In this document: one piece after another, positions 43,720 through 55,418 of the stretch
How the letters are laid out: each line of letters begins with the position of its first letter
Position numbering within the stretch: the stretch's first letter is position 1
Assembly: GCF_024346675.1 (NCBI RefSeq)
Contig: NZ_AP024850.1
Coordinates: forward strand, 2,728,001-2,792,000
DNA from: Photobacterium sanguinicancri
GTDB taxonomy: Bacteria; Pseudomonadota; Gammaproteobacteria; Enterobacterales; Vibrionaceae
Length of the DNA stretch: 64,000 nt
Direction of reading: 5' to 3'
The notes under the pieces: model-generated
Database searches by the model: none
What the model was told of the DNA's origin: nothing
Seen by the model: the letters and a program-made list of their open reading frames with translations, nothing else
Program-made: the position numbers and the translations under genes

Positions 43720-43746
43720 AAAAATGGAGGCCTAAGCCTCCATTTT
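43720..43746. terminator. bidirectional terminator between DUF2057 copy 2 and porin 2
   Basis: AAAATGGAGGC/GCCTCCATTTT stem with a CTAA loop. Confidence 0.88.
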
Positions 43747-43771
43747 AATAATATTCAGTTTTAATTACGAT

Positions 43772-44902
43772 TTAGAAACCGTATTCAAGACCTACACGAA
43801 CAACAAAGATATCAGTTTCGTCAATCTTACCTGCATCGTTAGCTGCTTTTAGGTCACGCTGAGCAACACGGATGTAAGGAACAAAACCATTTTTAACATA
43901 CATTAGCTGACCAGAAATGATGCTATCTTCATCATTCTGTTTAACACCAGCTGTTTCTGATTCTAAGTTAGCTGTGTAACCTAGTTTGAAGCCCCAAGGA
44001 CCATTCCAGTATTGACCAATTACAGCGTAAGAAGCTTGCTCTGATTTATCGCCGTTCTGAACTTTACTTTCACCAGCCTTGTATGCGCCAGATAGTCCAA
44101 AACCAGCAGGAAGTGATGCTTCAAAACCGACTAAGTAACCAAAGGTATCTGCCATTACTGCATCTTTAGCCGCGGTTCCAGCAGTCCACTTGTCTTGGTC
44201 GCCGTTTGGTTTGTAGCTCCAAGAACCATCAGTCGCTGCTTTTGCTTCTTCAAGCTCACGATCTGATTCTGTTTCGAATGCTGCATGTAATGTGATCATT
44301 TCAGCAAAAGTATAGTGCGCTGCACCACCAAACCAGTTATTACCTTCAACCGCCTTGTCACCACGACCTGTCGCAATATTAAAGTTGAAACCACCGAATG
44401 ACGGAGAGTCGTAACGAGCCATATCACCGTGACGATCACGGTTATATTTCACGTCACCGCCCCAGTCCCATGACGCACCAAGACCTGGGTTAGCGTATGG
44501 CCAGTCAATCACTTCATACATAGGCGTTAGCATACGACCGAAACGCACTTTACCCCAGTCGCCTTTAAGACCAAGGAAAGTATCACGGTTACCTAATGTA
44601 CCGCCTGTTCCATCTTCACCTACATAACCAGACTCAACTTGCATGAATACTTCAACGTTATCGAACATCTCTTTACCAGCACGGAAACCGATACGAGATT
44701 CATTTTCGTAGTCATAGCCTGTTGCAGTATCTTCGCCATTCTTAGTAATGTCATAGTTAACAATCGAAATTGCTGCTACACCATACACTTCAACACTGAA
44801 ATCATTGTTTTGGCCGATTTCGTATGCACTTACTGACATTGAAGCCATTGCTGCTGTCGCAACAGCAACGCCAAGAACTGAACGTTTGAATACATTTTCC
44901 AT
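43772..44902 (-). CDS. OmpU-like general porin, copy 2
   Basis: The 376-residue porin has a signal peptide (MENVFKRSVLGVAVATAAMA...MSVSA, then YEIGQNNDFS) and the same family marks as copy 1: NESRIGFRAG, LGNRDTFLGLKGDWGKVRFGRMLTPMYE and VGLEYGF at the end. The two share the L2/L3 block ...DWP.ANPG but differ widely in loops. Neighbouring copies fit the ToxR-regulated porin pairs of Photobacterium. Its leader contains a longer hairpin (TTACTTGA/TCAAGTAA) that encloses the conserved TCGGCGGCCA. Confidence 0.9.
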   Translation of the reverse strand: MENVFKRSVLGVAVATAAMASMSVSAYEIGQNNDFSVEVYGVAAISIVNYDITKNGEDTATGYDYENESRIGFRAGKEMFDNVEVFMQVESGYVGEDGTGGTLGNRDTFLGLKGDWGKVRFGRMLTPMYEVIDWPYANPGLGASWDWGGDVKYNRDRHGDMARYDSPSFGGFNFNIATGRGDKAVEGNNWFGGAAHYTFAEMITLHAAFETESDRELEEAKAATDGSWSYKPNGDQDKWTAGTAAKDAVMADTFGYLVGFEASLPAGFGLSGAYKAGESKVQNGDKSEQASYAVIGQYWNGPWGFKLGYTANLESETAGVKQNDEDSIISGQLMYVKNGFVPYIRVAQRDLKAANDAGKIDETDIFVVRVGLEYGF

Positions 44903-44979
44903 GGAATAACTCCTAAATATACTAGCTGTTTACTTGAGCCTAAAAAGGTTGGCCGCCGATGGCTTCAAGTAAGTCTCCC
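44903..44979 (-). promoter_or_regulatory. conserved 5' leader of porin copy 2
   Basis: On the minus strand TCGGCGGCCA (44950-44959) is framed by TTACTTGA and TCAAGTAA arms, and CAGCTAGTATATTTAGGAGTT.TTCC precedes the ATG, matching the leader of porin copy 1. Confidence 0.55.
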
Positions 44980-45380
44980 AATATGTAAGCTAAATTTCTA
45001 AAATCAGCTAAATCATATTTTTTTAGTTTATGAACGTCTCCGTTCACTTCAGTAACTAGACTACTTTCGCAGCGCAAAACATCAATCAGAACTTAATTTC
45101 TTGTTTGAAAAATATGACTCAGTGCAAACTTTACTGCTAACAGTGATCCAGCTCAAACCTTTGATTCTTTAATTATCAATAACAAATATAGCCATTTTAA
45201 ATCAACAACTTACCAACATAAAAAAACATCAAACGTGAGAAGGCGCGAAAAAAAAATATCAACGTGAAATCACTTACATAATAAGGATCGCATTGATCAC
45301 ATCTTCTATTTAAACGAAAAATGGGCAGGTTGTGACTTATTTTTTGTGACGGTTAATACGATTTAAAATGTGATGAAAAT
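44980..45380. other. intergenic between porin 2 and ligA
   Basis: About 400 bp upstream of the porin leader. It is AT-rich and should hold the porin promoter. A small GAACG/CGTTC hairpin occurs near 45028-45041. No gene or RNA was recognised. Confidence 0.5.
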
Positions 45381-45416
45381 AAAAAAAGCGCATCAGAAGT
45401 TACCCTGATGCGCTTT
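45381..45416 (-). terminator. terminator of ligA
   Basis: GCGCATCAG/CTGATGCGC stem with an AAGTTACC loop, followed on the minus strand by seven T. Confidence 0.9.
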
Positions 45417-45458
45417 GAAATAGATATTTATTCTACTGTTAAAACAAAAAAACAGCAG

Positions 45459-47486
<2,028 letters not shown>

Positions 47487-47541
47487 TCACTCACATTATG
47501 ACCAAGCGGCTAACGATTGCCTGCCTGATATTTTAATACAC

Positions 47542-47569
47542 AAAAAAGCGGGCTCCCTAAGGAGCCCGT
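47542..47569 (-). terminator. terminator between zipA and ligA
   Basis: GGGCTCC/GGAGCCC stem with TTAG loop on the minus strand, then a T run. It separates zipA from ligA, so ligA may have its own promoter or depend on read-through. Confidence 0.85.
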
Positions 47570-47598
47570 CAATAAACTATAGGGATAAACACACTCAG

Positions 47599-48927
47599 TT
47601 AAACTTGAGTGTAGAACTTCGCTTTATCACGATATTCAGTAATACGGTAAGGCGTGATCATGTTGCGATCTTGATCCAACACATCAGCACTTAATTCATC
47701 AGCAATCTGCTGAACCGTTTGCAACATCATATTAAAGTTCAAATCTGCACGACCGTGACAAGGCAACATTAAGTAAAAAGCGATGCCCGGTGTTTCGAAG
47801 TTTTCAATATCCTGCTGCGGGAAATTACCCGGTTGAACCATATTGGTCACAGAGAAAATAACAGGCTCGAGACCTGCTTTATCTGCATGACGATGATAGA
47901 CCGAGTTTTCACCAAAGATTAAACCATTTTGCTCAAGGCTATTGAATAATTTCACGCCTCGAAGTAATTCACCTTTACGCGCATGAATATTTAAAGCGAT
48001 ATAAGAACGCTCTAACGGTGCAGGCTCTACTGGTTCTGGCTCGATAATCGCTTCGACAACCTCTTCAACAACAGGTTCTGGCGATACGGCAACTTGCACT
48101 GGCTCATTTTGCGGCGCTGAAGGCTCTACTTGCAGTGCAATTTCAGTCTCTGAAACAATCACAGTATTGGTATCAAGCGCGGGTTCCGCCACTGCATTCT
48201 CTGCCGCTAAGGTATCGATTGATAGCGCGACAGGAGCAACCACTCTCTCTTCAACAGGTTGAGGTTTAACCTCAGAAGAAGATGTCACCATATCAAGGTT
48301 ACCTAAACCAGGTTCATGTTCTTTATTAGGTTTTGACGTAACAGGCGCTGGTGATTGAGTAATAACAGGCTGTGGCTGTGGCTGTGGTTGTGGCGCGCGA
48401 GGCTGCACTTCGGCTTGAAGTGTTACTTCAGGCGCGGTCTGGACATGCTGTTCGACTACAGCATCGGCCTGCTGAGCAACCACATTAACATTACTGTTTA
48501 CAGTCTGAGGTGTCAGTGTTGGTTGTGGGGCTACTTCTGTGAATTCAGAAATAGCTTGAGCAGGCACAGGCACCCCAACATTTGGAACAGTATCGGTATG
48601 CGAGTTCATCGTCGAAGGTGACGAATCTAATAAAGGATCGGCTTCAATTTTCTCACCGAAGTTCACAGAACCTGTTTTTACCGGTTCTGGCTTTAAATAT
48701 GGAGCAGGGTCTTCAGCTTCAGCGCCTTTGACACGGACAGCACCAACGCCATCTTGATCAAAGCCAGCATCATCAACAGACGTTTGGCCATCAAGCTTAC
48801 CCACAGGCTTCGGTTTATCACCAAACTTAGTCGGTTTTTCTTTTCGACTTGTCCAAAGACCATGCAACAATAGCGCGGAGATCATCAGCGCACCAACAAT
48901 AATAAGAACCAGACGCAATTCCTGCAT
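47599..48927 (-). CDS. zipA: Cell division protein ZipA
   Basis: The 442-residue protein has one N-terminal membrane helix (LRLVLIIVGALMISALLLHG), a basic patch, a long Pro/Gln/Glu/Val-rich linker (about 60-290) and a C-terminal FtsZ-binding domain (about 300-440; YIALNIHARKGELLRG ... GIAFYLMLPC). ZipA anchors the FtsZ ring to the inner membrane in gamma-proteobacteria. The linker includes a short Pro-Gln run (QPRAPQPQPQPQP) from a hexanucleotide repeat. It is divergent from cysZ, as in E. coli. Confidence 0.93.
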   Translation of the reverse strand: MQELRLVLIIVGALMISALLLHGLWTSRKEKPTKFGDKPKPVGKLDGQTSVDDAGFDQDGVGAVRVKGAEAEDPAPYLKPEPVKTGSVNFGEKIEADPLLDSSPSTMNSHTDTVPNVGVPVPAQAISEFTEVAPQPTLTPQTVNSNVNVVAQQADAVVEQHVQTAPEVTLQAEVQPRAPQPQPQPQPVITQSPAPVTSKPNKEHEPGLGNLDMVTSSSEVKPQPVEERVVAPVALSIDTLAAENAVAEPALDTNTVIVSETEIALQVEPSAPQNEPVQVAVSPEPVVEEVVEAIIEPEPVEPAPLERSYIALNIHARKGELLRGVKLFNSLEQNGLIFGENSVYHRHADKAGLEPVIFSVTNMVQPGNFPQQDIENFETPGIAFYLMLPCHGRADLNFNMMLQTVQQIADELSADVLDQDRNMITPYRITEYRDKAKFYTQV

Positions 48928-49388
48928 ACAATACTCTGAAATTAGCTTGTCACCCCAACTGGGATAACGTGTTAAATATGTATTCGCCAGACCTAAGTAA
49001 TACCATACTCAGCGACTAACTCAATCCAACATTACCTATTAGCACACTGACATTGACAGAGCGTAATAAAGATCACAACTTATTACTTTAAGCCTTCCCT
49101 TCCGTCAGTCTGGCAAATCCCTATCACTGCGGTTAAGAATACATGCTGGTTGCTTTACTCTACCAAAACTAGCTAAATAATGAGAACTTCTAACCGTAGA
49201 ATCATCAAATATCGTGCCTTCGAGCGCACTTTTGGTTATTTTTCAAACTAACTGAGCGGTTACCATTTACCTGTAACCTCCAACAAAAGATCGAATATTT
49301 GCTTATAGCCGCAACTCGTCGTTAACATGCAGCTAGGCTCAACCTCTTTTGATACTTTCACAATGACGAGCCTTAACAAGGAGCAGAT
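48928..49388. other. intergenic, divergent promoter region of zipA and cysZ
   Basis: About 460 bp with no reading frame linked to a ribosome-binding site, apart from the cysZ site AAGGAGCAG before 49389. Promoters for zipA (left) and cysZ (right) must lie here. No operator could be fixed. Confidence 0.5.
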
Positions 49389-50144
49389 ATGCAAACACAC
49401 TCACCAATTAAAGACCCTATCAGTGGCGCTGGCTATTTTTTTCGCGGTTTATCGCTGGCATTAGAGCCAGGCACCCGCCGTTTTGTTTTGATGCCACTGC
49501 TGGTTAACATCATTCTCTTTGGTAGTGCATTTGGCTTTGTTCTGTCTCAACTTGATTCATGGATTACAGGTTGGTTAGCCATGCTACCTGAATGGTTAGA
49601 TTGGTTAAGCTACCTCTTGTGGCCATTACTTGCTATCGCCACATTAGTCACTTTTTCTTATATTTTTAGTACCATCGCAAATTGGATAGCGGCACCGTTC
49701 AATGGCCTTTTAGCCGAGCAGTTAGAAGCAAAATTAACGGGTGAAACCCTGCCAGACACCAGCGTGAAAGAGCTGCTTAAAGACGTGCCTCGCATCATGC
49801 ACCGCGAATGGATAAAACTTAAATATTACCTGCCTAAAGCATTGGGGCTGTTGATCTTATTGTGGATCCCAGCCATTGGTCAGACGGTTGGGCCTGTACT
49901 GTGGTTCTTATTTAGCGCGTGGATGATGACTATTCAATACGCAGATTACCCGTTTGATAATCATAAAGTACCCTTCGCATCCATGCGTGACGCGCTAAAG
50001 GTCAAGCGCGGAAAATCATTAAGTTTTGGTAGCCTAGTGATGCTATTTACTATGACACCTATCCTTAATTTATTTGTAATGCCTATCGCCGTTTGTGGCG
50101 CGACAGCAATGTGGGTTGACCATTACCGTAAAGACTATCGATAG
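49389..50144 (+). CDS. cysZ: Sulfate transporter CysZ
   Basis: The 251-residue inner-membrane protein (about four to six hydrophobic helices) belongs to the CysZ family, which imports sulfate or sulfite for cysteine synthesis. Marks are [30 protein letters not shown] at the start and [17 protein letters not shown] strong AAGGAG ribosome-binding site precedes the ATG. It is followed by cysK after 154 bp, as in E. coli, so the two act in one pathway. Confidence 0.95.
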   Translation: MQTHSPIKDPISGAGYFFRGLSLALEPGTRRFVLMPLLVNIILFGSAFGFVLSQLDSWITGWLAMLPEWLDWLSYLLWPLLAIATLVTFSYIFSTIANWIAAPFNGLLAEQLEAKLTGETLPDTSVKELLKDVPRIMHREWIKLKYYLPKALGLLILLWIPAIGQTVGPVLWFLFSAWMMTIQYADYPFDNHKVPFASMRDALKVKRGKSLSFGSLVMLFTMTPILNLFVMPIAVCGATAMWVDHYRKDYR

Positions 50145-50298
50145 CCTAATCATTAGCTCTGTAGCTAATTTCTAACTAACGTAGATCGTTATACTTTTTA
50201 TAACAATAAGATATAACGATTTATTACTTTTCAAATAACGCAACAGGGTTATGCTTAGTGTGTCTTAAGTTGAAACGTGTTACGAAGGAACGGCAATC

Positions 50299-51267
50299 AT
50301 GAGCAAAATTTACGAAGATAACACTCTTACTATTGGTAATACTCCACTGGTTCGCCTGAACCGAGTCAGTAATGGCAAAGTGTTAGCAAAAATCGAAGCG
50401 CGCAACCCAAGCTTTAGTGTGAAGTGCCGCATTGGCGCAAACATGATTTGGGATGCGGAGAAAAAAGGCACCCTAAAAGAAGGCATTGAGCTTGTAGAGC
50501 CAACCTCAGGTAATACGGGGATTGCCCTTGCGTACGTCGCCGCTGCTCGTGGTTACAAACTAACTCTTACAATGCCTGAAAGCATGAGCCTTGAGCGCCG
50601 TAAGTTACTAAAAGCACTTGGTGCAACACTGGTGTTAACGGAAGCGGCAAAAGGCATGAAAGGGGCAATTGAAAAAGCAGAAGAGATTGTCGCATCAAAC
50701 CCAAGCCACTACCTATTGCTTCAACAGTTTAATAACCCAGCCAACCCTGAAATTCACGAAAAAACCACGGGCCCTGAAATCTGGGATGCCACTGATGGCG
50801 AAATCGATGTTTTTGTTTCAGGCGTAGGTACGGGCGGTACGCTAACGGGTGTTAGCCGCTTTATTAAACAAACCAAAGGAAAAGCGATTACTACTGTCGC
50901 AGTTGAGCCAAGTGAATCACCTGTTATCACTCAAGTACGTAATGGTGAAGCAGTTCAACCCGCACCTCATAAAATCCAAGGTATCGGCGCTGGATTCATT
51001 CCTGGCAACCTTGAACTAGACTTGATTGATGAAATTGAACTCGTGAGTTCAGACGATGCGATTGAAATGGCACAACGCCTAATGAAAGAAGAAGGTATCT
51101 TGGCCGGAATTTCATCAGGTGCGGCTGTTGTGGCAGCCAATAACATCGCATCACGCCCAGAATATGCAGATAAAAATATCGTTGTAATACTGCCAAGTTC
51201 TGGTGAGCGTTACCTATCGACAGCGTTATTTGCGGGTATCTTCACAGAAAAAGAAACCCAACAGTGA
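50299..51267 (+). CDS. cysK: Cysteine synthase A (O-acetylserine sulfhydrylase)
   Basis: The 322-residue PLP enzyme makes cysteine from O-acetylserine and sulfide (EC 2.5.1.47). The PLP Lys42 is in [11 protein letters not shown], the substrate loop is [13 protein letters not shown], and the phosphate-binding loop is [10 protein letters not shown]. In E. coli CysK the first motif reads NPSASVKCRIG, so Phe39 is unusual but not catalytic. An AGGAACGG ribosome-binding site is seen. It ends at a strong terminator. Confidence 0.96.
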   Translation: MSKIYEDNTLTIGNTPLVRLNRVSNGKVLAKIEARNPSFSVKCRIGANMIWDAEKKGTLKEGIELVEPTSGNTGIALAYVAAARGYKLTLTMPESMSLERRKLLKALGATLVLTEAAKGMKGAIEKAEEIVASNPSHYLLLQQFNNPANPEIHEKTTGPEIWDATDGEIDVFVSGVGTGGTLTGVSRFIKQTKGKAITTVAVEPSESPVITQVRNGEAVQPAPHKIQGIGAGFIPGNLELDLIDEIELVSSDDAIEMAQRLMKEEGILAGISSGAAVVAANNIASRPEYADKNIVVILPSSGERYLSTALFAGIFTEKETQQ

Positions 51268-51303
51268 TCACACTTTTAAGTGATTCATGACAGTTTGTTG
51301 ACG

Positions 51304-51330
51304 AAAAAAGCCCCCCAAAGGGGCTTTTTT
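51304..51330 (+). terminator. terminator of cysK
   Basis: AAAAAAGCCCC/GGGGCTTTTTT with a CCAAA loop. Confidence 0.93.
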
Positions 51331-51580
51331 GTTGCTTTTTAAACGAGGTTTTACTATAAAACCGAGGCGTTTTATTTTTAGCATCAAAATAAAAGGACAC
51401 AAAACAGTCCATTTGATGTGACCAAGGCAAAATAACTCATCAAACTTTGACTTGGATTAAGCAATTATGACGCACAGTTGGTTAATTTATTCATCGAGAT
51501 AAACAAACCATCTCACGTTACTATAAGCTAAAATATTTTTACGCAAAGATTACATAATATTTCAAATATCGGGGTGAAAA
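51331..51580. other. upstream region of the ptsHI-crr operon
   Basis: About 250 bp, AT-rich, with the ribosome-binding site GGGGTG before ptsH. It should carry the operon promoter(s); no CRP site could be fixed by eye. Confidence 0.5.
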
Positions 51581-51838
51581 ATGTATCAGAAGCAAGTTGA
51601 AATCACTGCAGAAAACGGCCTACACACTCGTCCAGCGGCTCAGTTCGTTAAAGAAGCTAAAGCATTCGACGCTGACATCACTGTTACTTCTAACGGTAAA
51701 AGCGCAAGCGCGAAAAGCCTATTCAAACTACAAACTCTAGGCCTAGTTAAAGGTACTCTAGTAACAATTTCTGCTGAAGGCGCTCAAGCTCAAGAAGCAG
51801 TTGACCACCTTGTTGCTCTAATGGATACACTGCACTAA
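51581..51838 (+). CDS. ptsH: PTS phosphocarrier protein HPr
   Basis: The 85-residue protein carries phosphate from enzyme I to the sugar-specific EII proteins. The active His15 is in [10 protein letters not shown], and Ser46 lies in [12 protein letters not shown]. First gene of the operon ptsH-ptsI-crr, 55 bp before ptsI. Confidence 0.97.
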   Translation: MYQKQVEITAENGLHTRPAAQFVKEAKAFDADITVTSNGKSASAKSLFKLQTLGLVKGTLVTISAEGAQAQEAVDHLVALMDTLH

Positions 51839-51893
51839 GTTGCAATTTATTCGTTAAGTCCCTAGTTTTTATAGAACAAATTAAGGTAAGGCT

Positions 51894-53621
51894 ATGATTT
51901 CAGGTATCCTGGCATCTCCTGGTATTGCTTTTGGTAAAGCACTACTTCTGCAAGAAGATGAGATTGTCCTAAATAAATCATCTATCCCAGCAGATCAGAT
52001 CGACAACGAGATTCAACGTTTCTTCGACGCTCGAAAAAAATCTGCAGAGCAACTAGAAGTAATCAAAGAAAAAGCACGTGTCACCTTTGGTGAAGAGAAA
52101 GAAGCGATCTTTGAAGGTCACATCATGTTGCTTGAAGATGAGGAGCTTGAAGAAGAAATCATAGCCTTCATTAAAGAAAACAACGCATCAGCTGATTTAG
52201 CAATCTACTCTATCATCGAAGAGCAGGCTGTAACGCTTGAATCACTTGATGACGAATACCTAAAAGAACGTGCAACAGATATCCGTGATATCGGTACACG
52301 TTTTGTTAAAAACGCACTTGGCATTAACGTTGTTAACCTAAGCGCGATCAACGAGGAAGTCATCCTTGTTGCTAACGACCTAACCCCTTCTGAAACTGCA
52401 CAAATCAACCTTGATTACGTGCTAGGCTTCATCACTGATATCGGTGGTCGTACATCTCACACATCTATCATGGCGCGTTCACTTGAGCTTCCTGCTATCG
52501 TTGGTACTAACGATATCACGGCTAAAGTGAAAAATGGCGACATGCTAATGCTAGACGGTATTAACAACAACGTTGTTATCAACCCTTCTGAAGATGAACT
52601 AGCGCAATTCAAAGCAACTCGCGATGAATACCTAGCAGAAAAAGAAGAACTAGCAAAACTTAAAGATCTACCTGCAATTACCCTAGATGGTACGCAAGTA
52701 GAAGTTTGCGGTAACATTGGTACAGTTAAAGACTGTGACGGCGTTAACCGTAATGGCGGTGAAGGCGTTGGTCTGTACCGTACAGAATTCCTATTTATGG
52801 ACCGTGATGCACTTCCTACAGAAGAAGAGCAATACGTAGCTTACAAAGAAGTTGCGGAAGCTATGCACGGTGAATCAGTGATTATCCGTACTATGGATAT
52901 CGGTGGTGATAAAGATCTTCCTTACTTAGATCTTCCAAAAGAAATGAACCCATTCTTGGGTTGGCGTGCAATTCGCATCAGCTTAGATCGTCGTCAAATT
53001 CTTCGCGACCAACTACGTGCTATTCTACGTGCGTCGGCTCACGGTAAAATCCGTATTATGTTCCCAATGATTATCTCTGTTGAGGAAATCCGTGAACTAA
53101 AAGCCGCAATCGAAGAGTACAAAGTAGAGTTACGCGCTGAAGAACTAGCATTTGACGAAAACATCGAAATCGGTGTTATGGTTGAAACGCCAGCTGCAGC
53201 TGCAATTGCACACCACTTAGCAAAAGAAGTAGCCTTCTTTAGCATTGGTACAAACGACTTAACCCAGTATACTTTAGCAGTTGACCGTGGTAACGAGATG
53301 ATTTCTCACCTTTACAACCCACTATCTCCTGCTGTACTTCTAGTGATCAAGCAAGTTATTGATGCTTCTCACAAAGAAGGTAAGTGGACAGGTATGTGTG
53401 GTGAATTAGCAGGTGATGAGCGTGCAACCCTACTTCTACTTGGTATGGGTCTAGACGAGTTCAGCATGAGTGCTATTTCGATTCCTCGCATTAAGAAAGT
53501 TATCCGCAACGCTAACTTTGCTGATGTTAAAGCGATGGCTGAGCAAGCACTTGCTCTACCAACCGCGGCTGAAATCGAAGCCCACGTAGAAAAATTCATC
53601 GCAGAAAAGACCATGTGCTAA
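51894..53621 (+). CDS. ptsI: PTS enzyme I
   Basis: The 575-residue enzyme phosphorylates HPr with phosphoenolpyruvate (EC 2.7.3.9). His189, the phosphorylated residue, is in [12 protein letters not shown], and the C-terminal PEP-binding part has [16 protein letters not shown] and [15 protein letters not shown] with Cys in GMCGELAG. Second gene of the operon, 43 bp before crr. Confidence 0.97.
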   Translation: MISGILASPGIAFGKALLLQEDEIVLNKSSIPADQIDNEIQRFFDARKKSAEQLEVIKEKARVTFGEEKEAIFEGHIMLLEDEELEEEIIAFIKENNASADLAIYSIIEEQAVTLESLDDEYLKERATDIRDIGTRFVKNALGINVVNLSAINEEVILVANDLTPSETAQINLDYVLGFITDIGGRTSHTSIMARSLELPAIVGTNDITAKVKNGDMLMLDGINNNVVINPSEDELAQFKATRDEYLAEKEELAKLKDLPAITLDGTQVEVCGNIGTVKDCDGVNRNGGEGVGLYRTEFLFMDRDALPTEEEQYVAYKEVAEAMHGESVIIRTMDIGGDKDLPYLDLPKEMNPFLGWRAIRISLDRRQILRDQLRAILRASAHGKIRIMFPMIISVEEIRELKAAIEEYKVELRAEELAFDENIEIGVMVETPAAAAIAHHLAKEVAFFSIGTNDLTQYTLAVDRGNEMISHLYNPLSPAVLLVIKQVIDASHKEGKWTGMCGELAGDERATLLLLGMGLDEFSMSAISIPRIKKVIRNANFADVKAMAEQALALPTAAEIEAHVEKFIAEKTMC

Positions 53622-53664
53622 TAGAATAGTCACAGGTAAAATAACAACGCTTAGGAGCAACAAT

Positions 53665-54174
53665 ATGGGTCTGTTTGACAAACTAAAGAAGCTGGTTTCT
53701 GACGATAGCAGCGAAGCTGGTGCAATTGAAATCATTGCTCCACTATCTGGCGAAATCGTAAACATCGAAGATGTGCCAGATGTTGTATTTGCAGAAAAAA
53801 TTGTTGGTGATGGTATCGCTATCAAACCGGCTGGCAACAAAATGGTTGCACCAGTAAACGGTACTATTGGTAAGATTTTCGAAACAAACCACGCTTTCTC
53901 TATCGAATCTGACGACGGCATCGAGCTATTCGTTCACTTCGGTATTGATACTGTTGAACTTAAAGGTGAAGGCTTTACTCGCATCGCTGAAGAAGGTCAA
54001 TCTGTTAAAGTTGGCGACACGATCATCGAATTCGATCTAGCGCTTCTTGAAGAGAAAGCTAAATCAACTCTTACGCCTGTTGTTATTTCTAACATGGACG
54101 AAATCAAAGAGTTGAACAAACTTTCAGGTGCTACTACTGTGGGTGAAACTCCAGTTCTACGCATCAAAAAGTAA
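53665..54174 (+). CDS. crr: PTS glucose-specific enzyme IIA (Crr)
   Basis: The 169-residue protein receives phosphate from HPr and passes it to EIIB-glucose. It also regulates adenylate cyclase and carbon uptake. Active His91 (His90 without the Met) is in [17 protein letters not shown], with the partner His76 in NHAFSIES. Last gene of the operon, ending at a terminator. Confidence 0.97.
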   Translation: MGLFDKLKKLVSDDSSEAGAIEIIAPLSGEIVNIEDVPDVVFAEKIVGDGIAIKPAGNKMVAPVNGTIGKIFETNHAFSIESDDGIELFVHFGIDTVELKGEGFTRIAEEGQSVKVGDTIIEFDLALLEEKAKSTLTPVVISNMDEIKELNKLSGATTVGETPVLRIKK

Positions 54175-54193
54175 GATTGTTTAAATCTTAACT

Positions 54194-54221
54194 AAAAACG
54201 CCACCTTCGGGTGGCGTTTTT
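54194..54221 (+). terminator. terminator of the ptsHI-crr operon
   Basis: AACGCCAC/GTGGCGTT stem with CTTCGG loop and a T run. Confidence 0.93.
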
Positions 54222-54255
54222 GTTTCTGAGATATTCTCAGGCAAGTTGCAGATAC

Positions 54256-54303
54256 AAAAAAGCGAAGGCACTTATCCAAATTGATATTCGTACCTTCGCT
54301 TTT
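54256..54303 (-). terminator. terminator of the Dyp peroxidase gene
   Basis: AAAAGCGAAGG/CCTTCGCTTTT stem with a long loop; T run on the minus strand. Confidence 0.75.
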
Positions 54304-54359
54304 CTCGTTGCTATACCTGTCTAACGACTAAACCTCATCGTTAAATAAACAGCTCACAA

Positions 54360-55256
54360 CTATAAACCCGCTAGCATTTCTGCTGATGGTGCAAAGAAAT
54401 ATGCGCCTGTTACTGCAGAGGTAAAACGTAGCATTTGGTCCGTTTTACCATCTGTTTCACCGTACATGCTTTCCAGCATCGTTTTAAAGTTATGCTGTGT
54501 ATGGCAATAAGCGATGAAGAGTAAACCATGATCACCCGTTACAGAGCCATACGGTAGGCTATGGCGCACAATCTTGAGCCCTTTGCCATCTTCTTTAATA
54601 TCAACACGGCCAACATGCGATTGCGCAGGAACATCTTCCAGCTCAACTGAATCTGGCTTCGTACGGCCAATCACTTTTTCTTGCGCTGCAATATTCAAGC
54701 GACTCCAAGCAGGTAGATTGTGCACAAAGCGCTGCACCATCACAAAACTACCACCCGCAAAATCACCATCTTTAATCAAAGCGACATCTTGACGAGATTC
54801 ATCTGTTTTTGGGTTTTCAGTACCATCAATGAAGTCGGTCATATCACGAGCATCAAGGTACTTAAAGCCGTAAGTTTCATCCAAAACATCAACATCAGTA
54901 GCAATTGGCGATAAAAACTGGCGCAGTAGATAAAAATTAAGGTCATGACGGTTTGCATTTACATGCAATAAAATATCACCGCCAGTCGCAGGGGCAGTGA
55001 TATCCCCCTCACCGAGTGCTTCAAAATCATCAAAACCTTCAGGGCTACCTAGCTCTAGCGATGACCAAAACGATTTACCAAACGCAATGCTTGCTCGTAA
55101 ATTAGCATCAATTTGCTGAGTATTCAGGCTATCAACAACAGAATGAAGGCGCTTACATTGCTCAAGTACAGCTTGTTTGTCACCAATAACCTTCATGACT
55201 ACATACAATGCAAATGGTCCCGCTTCTGGGATTATTGCAGGCTGAGCGATAGACAT
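54360..55256 (-). CDS. Dyp-type peroxidase (YfeX-like)
   Basis: The 298-residue heme peroxidase has the family GxxDG motif in DFIDGTENP with its catalytic Asp, and the proximal heme His probably in AQSHVGRVD or CHTQHNFKTM. Length and layout are like E. coli YfeX, which lies in the same chromosomal neighbourhood (near yfeZ). It is cytosolic with no Tat or Sec signal. It is divergent from the GGDEF protein, with 162 bp between. Confidence 0.9.
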   Translation of the reverse strand: MSIAQPAIIPEAGPFALYVVMKVIGDKQAVLEQCKRLHSVVDSLNTQQIDANLRASIAFGKSFWSSLELGSPEGFDDFEALGEGDITAPATGGDILLHVNANRHDLNFYLLRQFLSPIATDVDVLDETYGFKYLDARDMTDFIDGTENPKTDESRQDVALIKDGDFAGGSFVMVQRFVHNLPAWSRLNIAAQEKVIGRTKPDSVELEDVPAQSHVGRVDIKEDGKGLKIVRHSLPYGSVTGDHGLLFIAYCHTQHNFKTMLESMYGETDGKTDQMLRFTSAVTGAYFFAPSAEMLAGL

Positions 55257-55418
55257 ATTAATCTCCCGAGTGATAATTACTAAAGTGTTCTCAATTATTG
55301 ATTATAAGGTCAGTTATCAATAGCTTATTGATCGCTGTCAGTCATCACATTGGTAGCGATAAAACCTTTACAGAGCTGACTATTTTTACATATATTACTC
55401 GCGGCTTTCTAACAACTA

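Noticed and set aside
48343..48420. Hexanucleotide repeat in zipA linker as a contingency locus
   Set aside because: A short Pro-Gln run in frame; length change keeps the reading frame and such linkers are naturally variable in ZipA.
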